DNA of 64,000 nt from Bolinopsis microptera. Taxonomy: Eukaryota > Ctenophora > Tentaculata > Lobata > Bolinopsidae. Shown here in pieces: positions 9,988-18,121 of the stretch. The DNA lies in assembly GCF_026151205.1 (NCBI RefSeq), contig NC_087082.1, positions 10,486,901 through 10,550,900 of the forward strand, read 5' to 3'. A program made the translations under genes and the position numbers. The first letter of the stretch is position 1. Each line of letters starts with the position of its first letter. Below the pieces are notes generated by a model that did no database searches, had not been told where the DNA came from, and saw only the letters and a list, made by a program, of their open reading frames with translations.

Positions 9988-11190
9988 AACGGCTTTATAC
10001 TGAGTACAGAAATAAGGGGGCATTCAGGGGTGAGCAAGCATTTTACAGGTCTGTCAAGCTTCTCCACCCTAATGTCACTCTAAAAGAAATTCGTGAATTT
10101 TTAATGAAGACCGACAGTTATACCCTCCACAAACCCAAGAGGAGGGTCAAAAAATTCCGTAGAATCTACTCCAAGGGTATAGGATATCAAATGCAGATGG
10201 ATCTAGTAGATTTACAAAAGTTCAAGTCTCAGAATGACGGGTTTTGCTGGACATCGAATATCATAGACTGTTTCTCACGTAAAGCATGGATAATACCAAT
10301 GAAAAACAAGAAAGGGACAACTGTACACGATAAACTAAAGACGTTTCTCCTTTTCAACAGACCAATTAAGATAGAGGTAATTTACTGTTCAATGAACCAT
10401 ACCAAAAATTGAAATTCGAAATTATAACCCCTAATCTTCAGGTTGATCAAGGTGGTGAATTTTACAACACTCCAACGCTCACTATGTTTCATTCCTACGG
10501 TATTCAATACTTTTCAGTCTATTCGGACACGAAAAATGCTATTGTTGAAAGGTATATTTTTTAAAATTTTCATATCATAAGATGTATTATCAGGGTGTAG
10601 GGATATGGTAATTTGATTTGTTCAGGTTTAATAGGACCATCAAGACATATATGTGGAGAGCCTTCACTGAATATGGAAATAATCGTTGGATTGATTTCAT
10701 TGACAGACTTCTTGAATCGTATAACACATCTGTACATAGTAGCACCAAATTTCCACCTAACAACGTTACACCTGCAAATGAAGCTATCGTTCGAGCTAAT
10801 CTATATCCCAAGACCGTTGATCAGAGATCCAAAACTAAGTTCAAAGTGGGGGACTTGGTTAGGATATCAAGAAAAGATAATGTGTTTCGAAAAGGTTACG
10901 CAATGGGGTGGACTTTTGAGACGTTCACCGTAGCAAAAGTAAAGGAGACAAGACCAACTACTTACGGGTTAAAATCATTTGACAATGAACCGGTGTCAGG
11001 TTCTTTTTACAGTTAGGAGATGCAGAAAGTGGACAAATCTAACAATGTATACCCAATTGAACGGATTGTCAATAAAAGGAGACGGAATGGCTCTGTTGAA
11101 TATCGAGTGAAGTATATGGGATTTGATCATTCATTTAACGAGTGGGTCAAAGAAAGTGATCTTTACCCTGTCCATGATGCTGAAGTTTAG
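9978..11190 (+). CDS. INT: Retroviral-type integrase with C-terminal chromodomain, spliced
   Basis: Exons 9978-10376, 10442-10551 and 10626-11016 join in frame through GT-AG introns of 65 and 74 bp. The rve core is visible: MDLVDL with the first Asp, IIDCFSRKAW, DQGGEFYN with the second catalytic Asp, and IVER with the Glu across the second junction. After an in-frame TAG at 11014-11016 the same frame continues as a chromodomain (VYPIERIV, EYRVKYMGF, FNEWVKESDL) to a stop at 11188. The chromodomain normally tethers integration to modified chromatin, so the TAG would produce an integrase without its targeting module. The N-terminal zinc region looks short. Confidence 0.88.
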
Positions 11191-11794
11191 AAACGGTACT
11201 AACACTATAATTTATGGGATGACTTCAAGTGGAAAAACTACATTTATGTTTGAAGTGTTGAGAAAAAAATTGATCATTAACTTTCCCGATAAGATTTATT
11301 TCTTTTACAAAGTTCACCAAAAAATATTTTCTGAGTGGAATAATGATATGAATAACCCTAAAATCGATTTTGTTGAGGGGCTCCAGCTTGACTTGGTTAA
11401 AGATTATGGAGGTAACTGTGTTGTTGTAATTGATGATCTGGCACTTGAAAATCAACGGAGAACTGCTGAGCTATTTTTATTTGAATCTCATCATCTGAAC
11501 ATATCAACGTTTTTCTTGACACAGAATTTATTTCTTAGAGATGACTGCTTCCGAACAATGTCTCTAAATGCTGCATATTTTGTTTTGTTTGCAAATATAA
11601 GATCCCTACGTCAGATAAAAACTTTGGCCAATCAGATTTTTTCGGGGCATGATATCGAACGTGTAATGGCTGCCTATTTAAGGGCCAGAGACAGTCCCTT
11701 TGGATACATAGTTTTGAATCTCGTACAAAACTTCCCTCAAGAACTTGTAGTTTGCACGAATTTTCTGGACTGTTATCCAAGCTTTTTCCTGTGA
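11174..11794 (+). CDS. A32/FtsK-HerA-type genome-packaging ATPase
   Basis: I chose ATG 11174, which overlaps the chromodomain end by 17 bp. Walker A is YGMTSSGKTTF (about residue 14), Walker B is CVVVIDDLAL (about 82) and a polar motif STFFLTQN follows (about 113). The length (206 aa) is normal for Polinton ATPases. It would pump DNA into the capsid. The stop overlaps the next start in TGATG. No break is seen. Confidence 0.88.
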   Translation: MMLKFRNGTNTIIYGMTSSGKTTFMFEVLRKKLIINFPDKIYFFYKVHQKIFSEWNNDMNNPKIDFVEGLQLDLVKDYGGNCVVVIDDLALENQRRTAELFLFESHHLNISTFFLTQNLFLRDDCFRTMSLNAAYFVLFANIRSLRQIKTLANQIFSGHDIERVMAAYLRARDSPFGYIVLNLVQNFPQELVVCTNFLDCYPSFFL

Positions 11795-12141
11795 TGGTTG
11801 CTAAGAAGGTTTTAAAGAGAGATAAAGATGTTTTGAAGCGTCACTCTTATCTACTTAAAACGCTATCCTCAGTTGGGAAGAAGCGTCGAGATAGTGTGTT
11901 ATCGAACGCACCACCATCCCTATTCCCTGCAATCAGAATGCTTGCGAAACACTTGGTCAAAGGTACAATTCAACTAACAGATAAAGATAGGAAGAAGTTG
12001 ACACAGCCAATGAAAAAGATTCTCCGTCAAGTACATGCGACAAAGGCCCCTAAAAAGACTATCATTCAGCATGGAGAAGGAATTTCAAAGATCTTACGTT
12101 TCATTTTACCGGTTGTTGCTAGTATAATCTCTGCTATTTAA
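11794..12141 (+). CDS. Basic Polinton accessory protein with hydrophobic C-terminal tail
   Basis: This intact frame of 115 codons starts at ATG 11794, overlapping the ATPase stop (TGATG). The N-terminal half is Lys/Arg-rich, the middle has a helical LAKHLVKGTIQLTD segment, and a hydrophobic tail (SKILRFILPVVASIISAI) ends the protein. I recall this layout as a recurrent Polinton small protein, possibly a core or membrane-associated virion protein; the function is not established. Confidence 0.6.
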   Translation: MVAKKVLKRDKDVLKRHSYLLKTLSSVGKKRRDSVLSNAPPSLFPAIRMLAKHLVKGTIQLTDKDRKKLTQPMKKILRQVHATKAPKKTIIQHGEGISKILRFILPVVASIISAI

Positions 12142-12143
12142 GT
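12134..12143 (+). promoter_or_regulatory. TATA-like box CTATTTAAGT
   Basis: This AT-rich core lies about 27 bp before ATG 12170, the same spacing as the other TATA boxes of the element. Call by spacing only. Confidence 0.35.
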
Positions 12144-12169
12144 GGATTGTTTCACTGATCACATAGACA

Positions 12170-12523
12170 ATGACAGAATATAAGCTTGTTCCTGTAGATA
12201 AAAACTTGGAAACTATCAAGGTTATAGTTCCTAGTGATGTTATTGCATATAAATCGTTAGATGTTCCACAGCTCAGTAAAAGCCCTAAACGATGTAAAAC
12301 ATTGTTGGATTATTTCGCAGCCATGAAACTGTACAGAGCAAAGGATGGAACTCTATCCCACGGTCCAAGGAACTATCCCGAAATTTACTTTGATGAGGTA
12401 GTTTATGGACTAGTAGATGGGCGAAAAAGACCACCAAAGGGTTATAAGACTGTTTTAGATTTGGTGAAAAAGTCTAAGATACCCAAGAGACTGCTTGCTA
12501 AGCGTTTCCATAAATATTTGTAA
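12170..12523 (+). CDS. Small Polinton ORF, unknown function
   Basis: An intact frame of 117 codons. It begins TEYKLVPVD and has a Lys/Arg-rich C-terminal half (RKRPPKGYK, KKSKIPKRLL). A short basic protein at the end of the capsid-side cluster is common in Polintons; I cannot assign a role. It follows a TATA-like box. Confidence 0.5.
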   Translation: MTEYKLVPVDKNLETIKVIVPSDVIAYKSLDVPQLSKSPKRCKTLLDYFAAMKLYRAKDGTLSHGPRNYPEIYFDEVVYGLVDGRKRPPKGYKTVLDLVKKSKIPKRLLAKRFHKYL

Positions 12524-12614
12524 GATGTATACGGTTTACATTAATTTTATTCCTTAATAATACGGAAACATGTTGAGGTAGACAGTTATCATGAAATTGT
12601 TTTGTGTAATGTTG

Positions 12615-13340
12615 ATATATATCTTTATTTATAAAAATATATGTTGAGGTGTTTACCTTGTAAAAATTAAATATTAAACGGTATGAAAACTTACGGGTGG
12701 TAGGGGTTTTGGTTGGTTCTGGATCTCGCTGAAGATATAGGAGTTGAGATAAAGCCTCAGTTTTGAATCTCTTTAATCTAGATAGAGCACCTACACTTTG
12801 AAAGTTGTTTAGTATTTGGAAGTGGTCGGTATCATTTTAGAGTTCTAAATAGTCTCACCTTGAAACACTACTTAAAAGCTCCTCGAGCTCATCGAAGTCT
12901 TCAACGTCGGGTGCTGAGGTTACCCTGAAAAAATTATTATTTGATCATTATGGCTCTATTTTGGTGCCGTTATATTTGAATTAGAAATAATTGTAGTAAA
13001 TTTTTTTGGTCAAAGCTACTTACGGTATTCTAGGCATTTTATTGGATGGTTCTCCTGGAACGTCGGTGGCCCGCTCACTGAAATGTTTTTTTACAACTAA
13101 CTCTCCGTCAAATGAAGTAATACAAATCTAAGTTTAAAAACATAGATCAATGAGTTAAGTATTACTTCATTTGACGGAGGGCTAGCTGTTTTAAAAGTAT
13201 TGAAATTAATACCTTAGATAAGAAGTTGTAAAAATGTGTAAATACTTACGGGCACCAACAAGGCCACCCACGGCCTGACTCTTTTAGTACTTTAATGTGC
13301 TTCCGTTTACAACTCTCCTTGTGGTCTGGGCACCTACTAA
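12615..13340 (-). CDS. Spliced small gene with Cys/His cluster, Polinton or host
   Basis: Reading right to left, successive GT-AG exons join in frame: about 13252-13338, 13025-13078, 12861-12925 and about 12692-12785, with a possible last exon near 12615-12650. The 5'-most exon has CPDHKESCKRKH and SGRGWPCWCP, a Cys/His cluster loosely like a GRF zinc finger. The third exon is acidic (DVEDFDELEELL). The donors GTAAGT/GTGAGA and pyrimidine-tract acceptors are good. I cannot find a start codon exon, and ownership (element or host) is unclear. Confidence 0.45.
13103..13179. repeat. 21-bp perfect inverted repeat with 35-bp loop
   Basis: 13103-13123 and 13159-13179 are perfect reverse complements (CTCCGTCAAATGAAGTAATAC), with weaker pairing extending about 9 bp outwards. 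It lies in the intron between exons of the minus-strand gene at 12.6-13.3 kb. It could be a small palindromic transposon remnant. Confidence 0.75.
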
Positions 13341-13608
13341 AAAAAAATCGGTGATAATAAAATCAAGTGGATAAATTAACAGTAAGGTTCATACAATTTC
13401 GAAACATAATTAAAAAGGTCAATGAAAAAGTAAGGTAACTCTCGTGTAGGTTGTGGTTCAGGTCTTTTTGACATTGTTGTGTATCGGGGTTCTTATCAGT
13501 GATGAACAATTGAAACGATCACTTCCTAAAACCTAAAGGCTATTAGTATGATTAGTTAACAATATAAAATCATATATCAATATATAACAGACATGTTGGG
13601 TAGAGACA

Positions 13609-13755
13609 GAACAAGCAAAGACAGAACAAGTTGTATAGAGACTGATGGAAGATTAGAGCGTGAGACAGAACAAGCTGTATATGAACTGATGGAAAATTAG
13701 AGCGTGAGACAGAACAAGCTGTATAGGAACTGATGGAGAATTAGAGCGTGATGGA
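13609..13755. repeat. 44-bp tandem repeat, about three copies
   Basis: Units beginning ACAGAACAAG recur at 13621, 13665 and 13709, each ending in GATTAGAGCG-like text. The surrounding 13340-14080 contains no convincing gene. Confidence 0.8.
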
Positions 13756-14063
13756 GAATTTATAGTGAGCATATATGTTCACATACTGTTGCAGGATTTT
13801 TACAAGTTGATATGAAGAAAATGTTACTAACATGACAAGTTTACACCTTGTTCTCGTGAGCAGCTAGGTGAACGAAAAATGTTCTCATGTATTACCATGT
13901 GTTTAAACAGTGGAGTTGTTAATTCTATCTAGATAGGATGACTGTTGCATGTTACTGTCTAAAACCACAGAGATACTCGAGTATTATGAAAACATTTGGT
14001 TTTACTAAGTAGTTGCTGCAAATTCATGTTCATATCACAAGGGATGAGGCAAAGTTTGATATA

Positions 14064-14180
14064 CCTTACTCGGGAATATTATAGCGGGTTAATTTATGAC
14101 TGGGAAAATTAATGACCGGGAAAAATATGGCGGACTTTCCCAAAACCCGCCAAATTATCCCGGTCATGTATTTACCGGTG
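14064..14180. repeat. Palindromic repeat copy A flanking the LINE
   Basis: Contains CCTTACTCGGGAATATTATA, then GACCGGGAAAAATATGGCGG and CCCGGTCATG. A related copy lies at 17400-17505, in direct orientation for the GACCGGGAAAA core. The first part of A matches the reverse complement of the tail of B, so the unit itself is palindromic. Confidence 0.65.
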
Positions 14181-14604
14181 GCCGACCTTTCAAGTTTTTT
14201 TTCAGAGGTCAACAAATTTTCAACCGAAATTTCTGTTTTTTTTATTTGTTAAAGAAGTTATTTTTGCTAAATTCGAAGTTGTATTGTTGTCTTAACAAGA
14301 CTTTCATTTTGTCCGCTAATGGGGCTACTGCTCTGAAGGTCAGCCGGAGCTAATTAATTTCCTGCCCACCGCTTGGTATTGGGGAACGTCTTGGCTTTGC
14401 ATCTTCAACTGCTCCAGTAATCAATCCACCGTGGACCATGAAATAGTGGCACAGTTTACTCACTTCTAGCGGGATGTGGCCACAAGTTACTTTAACGGGA
14501 AAAAGTATATTAAAGTATATTAAAGTATATTAATATATATATATATATATATAATAACATCCATAAACAAAAGAGCACCTAAAGAGGCTCAGCAAAGTGC
14601 TGGC

Positions 14605-16632
14605 CTATTTACGCTTACGAAGACTCATTCGTTCAATATGTCTCAAAGTAAATAAACTCCTCCATCCTACTCTATCTCTTGCTAAGTTCACTAAGTTGGT
14701 AAAATCATCTTCATTTTTCAAATAAATTTGTCTCTTAAATGGGTCCTTTTTCACAATAATATCATACAAATTAGTCCTGTGTCTACCCACTTGTCCCTTT
14801 AGTGTTTGACATCCTAGTGTAGCAAATATCAGAGACTGGTAGGCAGGCGTGTCGTTGTCACTGCGTAGAACATAACCTAGCATTGTCCACCGAGCCTTTT
14901 CCACTCTCTCGGAAAGGGGCCTGGTCTGGGTACGAGCGTAGAGGGCCTTGTTAGATATTGAGCTAGGCCAATAGATGTGTAGGATGCGCTTGAGGTGCTT
15001 CCTCTGAACAACATCTACAGACTCTAGAACATGCTGAGGTACGGCCCAGCAGCAGCAGTTGTACAGGAGCACTGATACTACTAGTGAGTCGTAGAGTTTG
15101 ATCTTTCTCTTCTCAGTTATCTGACTCCTCTCTGATCCCTGGCACCACAGCTTGTCATATGACCAGAAGGCAGAGTTAGCTTTATTTATTCTATTAGTAA
15201 CATCCTGCTCTGATCCAAGCTTAGTACCAAGAAGCGTCTCGTTTCTCCACTCCTCTTTTCCTCTTAGTTCATTACCCCACTCGTCACAGGCACCAACTTC
15301 TTCTAAATACACTCTGGTAAACTTTGTTTTTGTGTCATTGACAAAGAGACTCCATTCACTGAGAATATTCTTGGAGATCTGAAAGATATCCTGTAACTCC
15401 TCCATATCTTCACCAATCTCCTCTACATCGTCTGAATAGCCGGACTCAAGAGGCATGTGGTTATCGGCTATCGGAGGGTTGGGTCTTGAGGGGAGGACTG
15501 CTCTTATGTGCACTACAGCTCCAGCTAGATTGAGGGTAAACAATTTACCAGCTGTGCTGTCTCCTTGGGAGGCTCCTATGTTGAAAGAGAACATCTCTGA
15601 GTCAGTAGAACACACTCTGACTACTAGAGTGTTGTTAGCCATGAGGTATTGTACAAGCCTCAGGTCGTCTCTGGAGCATCCTGCAGCTTCTAGTAGTCTG
15701 ATTGTTGTACCTCTGCGGATGGTATTGAAGGCAGCTGACATGTCGATACTCACTTTGTTCCATTCAAACTCCTTCTTCATTACTACAGATATGAGCATGC
15801 TCTGTGCCCAAACTAGGTCGGCACAGCTCCTGCCAGCTTTGTAGGCAGCTTGGAACGGTCCGGTGAAGTTGTCCACAGCTGTCTCTATTCTGTTTAGCAC
15901 TATCAGTGACAGGATCTTTCTAGAAACATTCAGCAGGGTCAATGGTCGTATCGACTTAACTGGGCCACGAGTTTTACCAGGCTTAGCCAGTGGTGTGAGG
16001 ATGCCTGATCCTATTGCTTCAATGTGAATGTTTTTCTCGAAAGACTCGTTGAACACTTTAGCTAGCTCTTCATGAAGGAGGGGGTTGTTCAGGGCTTTCA
16101 TGACCTCGCCAGGAACTTTATCAATACCCACTGCTTTACCAGACTTGAGTTTACTGATGGCTCTCTCTATCTCTGCAACGGTGATGGGACTGTTAAGGCT
16201 AGATGGGGGGTCAAGGAAGGCAGGAAGGGTAGGCTCATCAGCGTCGTTGAACTCAGCTTCAAAGTACTCCTTAATAATCCTCGCTTTCTCCTCATTAGTA
16301 CCTGCGATATTCCCAGCAGAGTTGTGGACGGTTAGAGCTGGTCTAACATATCCTTTGGCGAGTATCTTAGAGGCTCCAAAGTATCTCCGGGCGTCGTCTG
16401 TGTTGTTTATCTCTTCGACGAGTGTGTCAGCACTGCGGTTGTTGATATCTCTGAGTCTCTTTGTGATCTTACGTCTTAGCTGGTTGATGTTGGTCTTGAC
16501 ATGCTTCCTGTTGGTCGGGAATTTGTTCTGCATATTCGCAATCATCAGCTGCTTGCGTTCAAGTGACAGTTCAGCGATCTCAGGATCAGTACTGAAGGAT
16601 TTGTGTTTTTTTGGAGGTATAGTTCCTAGCAC
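14605..16632 (-). CDS. LINE reverse transcriptase ORF
   Basis: This open frame of 675 codons contains the RT blocks: LTPLAKPGKTRGP and IRPLTLLN (palm start), SIDMSAAFNTI with the catalytic Asp, GASQGDSTAG, and the YSDD box (SGYSDDVEE) in place of the usual YADD. A C-terminal region with RWTMLGYVLR and a Lys-rich end follows. It copies its RNA at a nicked target. It overlaps the endonuclease frame by 7 bp in a different frame, so the natural single ORF is broken there or fused by an indel. Confidence 0.85.
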   Translation of the reverse strand: MLGTIPPKKHKSFSTDPEIAELSLERKQLMIANMQNKFPTNRKHVKTNINQLRRKITKRLRDINNRSADTLVEEINNTDDARRYFGASKILAKGYVRPALTVHNSAGNIAGTNEEKARIIKEYFEAEFNDADEPTLPAFLDPPSSLNSPITVAEIERAISKLKSGKAVGIDKVPGEVMKALNNPLLHEELAKVFNESFEKNIHIEAIGSGILTPLAKPGKTRGPVKSIRPLTLLNVSRKILSLIVLNRIETAVDNFTGPFQAAYKAGRSCADLVWAQSMLISVVMKKEFEWNKVSIDMSAAFNTIRRGTTIRLLEAAGCSRDDLRLVQYLMANNTLVVRVCSTDSEMFSFNIGASQGDSTAGKLFTLNLAGAVVHIRAVLPSRPNPPIADNHMPLESGYSDDVEEIGEDMEELQDIFQISKNILSEWSLFVNDTKTKFTRVYLEEVGACDEWGNELRGKEEWRNETLLGTKLGSEQDVTNRINKANSAFWSYDKLWCQGSERSQITEKRKIKLYDSLVVSVLLYNCCCWAVPQHVLESVDVVQRKHLKRILHIYWPSSISNKALYARTQTRPLSERVEKARWTMLGYVLRSDNDTPAYQSLIFATLGCQTLKGQVGRHRTNLYDIIVKKDPFKRQIYLKNEDDFTNLVNLARDRVGWRSLFTLRHIERMSLRKRK

Positions 16633-17123
16633 CTCGTCAGTGCAATGTTATAGGCATCTGTTATCAGGTTGTTGAGGTCATCGTTGGGGTTGCCTGTCTT
16701 GGGTCTCATTCTTACTTTCTTCTCAAACGTACTCAGCATCTTCTTCTTAACTCCATGATCTTGTAGTCTCTTGAGGTCAAGCTTTCTGGACGTCTTGTGC
16801 TTCTTATGGACAAGGTACTTCTGGTGGAGTGTGACGCGAGCGACTACAGGCTTGTGATCTGATTTGAGTAGGGCTCCTCCGTATGAACGAGCGTCCGTGA
16901 TATTCACTTTGTAGCTAGATTTACAAAGGATGTAGTCAATCTGCTTGTAGTATTTCACGGTCTTGTCAGGGTCACCTCGGGCTGTAGTAGTACCGTGCCA
17001 TGATGTAATGTGACGAGCTGAATGTTTGAAGCTTGTGTTACAGGCATAAAAATCCTTCTCAATCATAAAATCAAGCAAACGTTGGCCATTGCTGTTACGT
17101 TGACCGACTCCATACATACCCAT
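16626..17123 (-). CDS. LINE APE-type endonuclease, C-terminal half
   Basis: The 165 codons hold the late motifs of the exonuclease-endonuclease-phosphatase fold: a GQRLLDFM block, a TSW block, IDYIL and SDHKPVV with the terminal catalytic Asp-His. The N-terminal half with the metal-binding Glu is missing, so the enzyme is not complete. It reads into the RT ORF with a frame change near 16630. Confidence 0.8.
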   Translation of the reverse strand: MGMYGVGQRNSNGQRLLDFMIEKDFYACNTSFKHSARHITSWHGTTTARGDPDKTVKYYKQIDYILCKSSYKVNITDARSYGGALLKSDHKPVVARVTLHQKYLVHKKHKTSRKLDLKRLQDHGVKKKMLSTFEKKVRMRPKTGNPNDDLNNLITDAYNIALTRC

Positions 17124-17234
17124 ATTGCGTGATAAACCAGAAAGGATGTCAAAGTATATTAAAGTATATTAAAATATATCCCCGGGTCAAAGTTGGAAAA
17201 AAACCTACATTTTAATATACTTTAATATGGTTGC

Positions 17235-17253
17235 CCCCCCCCCCCCCCCCCCA
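17235..17253. repeat. Poly-C run
   Basis: About 18 consecutive C. Comparable C or G runs occur at 36309, 41826, 44212, 48291 and 63718. Run lengths may not be reliable in the assembly. Confidence 0.9.
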
Positions 17254-17399
17254 AATTGTGATTTTTATAACGAAATTATGGTAGCAACCGCCAATAAAGT
17301 TACAGCCCTCCATCTACTGCTTCAAAAGTCTTCTCTAGCACATATGAGACTTCAGGTAAAATATGATGATCACCACCCCCTTGGAACCCCATAATCTGA

Positions 17400-17505
17400 G
17401 TCGGCGGGTTTTTTTATGACTGGTAAAATTTTTGACCGGGAAAAATATGGCGGAATCTTCCAAAACCCACCACTTTATCCCGGTTATAATATTCCCGAGT
17501 AAGGT
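17400..17505. repeat. Palindromic repeat copy B flanking the LINE
   Basis: Contains GACCGGGAAAAATATGGCGG and ends AATATTCCCGAGTAAGG, related to 14064-14180. The interval 17510-18000 beyond it is GC-rich with repeated CCCCGGGGCAGTTCC-like blocks near 17885-17950; I see no convincing gene in it. Confidence 0.6.
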
Positions 17506-18017
17506 AGCAAGTACTTGCTGCAAATTGCGGGACCTATTGCTCTGGGAGGGGAGGGTTCACACCGAGGGATTTATTGCAATAAAAGTCCTCGTGCTCTAAG
17601 AAAGATCACACCGGACTTGCGGATCTTAGGAACAAGGGCCCGGGACAGTTTTGTGTGCCCCGTGAACAGAATATTCGCTACAAAATAAAAATATACTTAC
17701 ATCTGAGATGTCTTGTTCCAGTCCGAGAGTAAGGTGTGAAACTAAACAATCGAACTCAACAACAAATGAACGATCTCTCGAGGGTCCCCGGAGCCCGTTA
17801 CGAGGATATTTCACACCTGGCTCACAGAGAGCCCGTTCCGGGGGAGTGCCCGTTGCTGTGGTGATTGTTGTTGCGATTGCCCCTGGTTCCCGGGGCAGTT
17901 CCCCAGCTCCCCGGGGCAGTTCCCAAGCTCCCCGGGGCAGCTCCCGGGGTCAGCTCAGCCCGGGGAGGCCCCGGGGGCAGTTCACACCTAGGTGATAGCA
18001 GGCCAGGTGTATGTATA

Positions 18018-18100
18018 TTTACTACTTATACAGACTATTTACAGACTATTTACAAATTATTTACAGACTATTTACAGACTATTTACAGACTATTTACAGT
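18018..18100. repeat. 12-bp tandem repeat (TATTTACAGACT)
   Basis: About six units of TATTTACAGACT with small variations. It lies immediately beyond the last recognisable exon of the downstream adhesion GPCR gene. Confidence 0.85.
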
Positions 18101-18121
18101 ATTTTATCACACTTTACATAC

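Larger units (their letters stand above)
1..13400. mobile_element. Maverick/Polinton (adintovirus-like) element, left end off window
   Basis: The gene set is diagnostic of Polintons: protein-primed family B polymerase, retroviral-type integrase with chromodomain, A32/FtsK-like packaging ATPase, adenain-like protease, double jelly-roll major capsid protein and penton-like proteins, all within 13 kb. The polymerase is on the minus strand and most other genes on the plus strand. The left terminal repeat lies outside the window. I could not fix the right terminus: the last clear Polinton gene ends at 12523 and a spliced minus-strand gene of uncertain ownership extends to about 13340, so 13400 is only an estimate. 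Several genes carry stops or frameshifts, so this copy is probably not autonomous, although indels in homopolymers could be assembly errors. Confidence 0.93.
14495..17230 (-). mobile_element. 5'-truncated APE-type LINE (non-LTR retrotransposon)
   Basis: The minus strand carries the C-terminal half of an APE-like endonuclease (16626-17123) followed by a reverse transcriptase ORF (14605-16632). Both ends are bordered by copies of AAAGTATATTAAAGTATATT (about 14507 and 17153), and the 3' side continues as a TA microsatellite. An inverted copy of this AT motif lies at about 17207-17226. The first half of the endonuclease is absent, so this is a truncated insertion. Confidence 0.8.

Noticed and set aside
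15152-16675. Plus-strand ORFs over the LINE
   Set aside because: Shadows of the minus-strand reverse transcriptase, with no motifs of their own.
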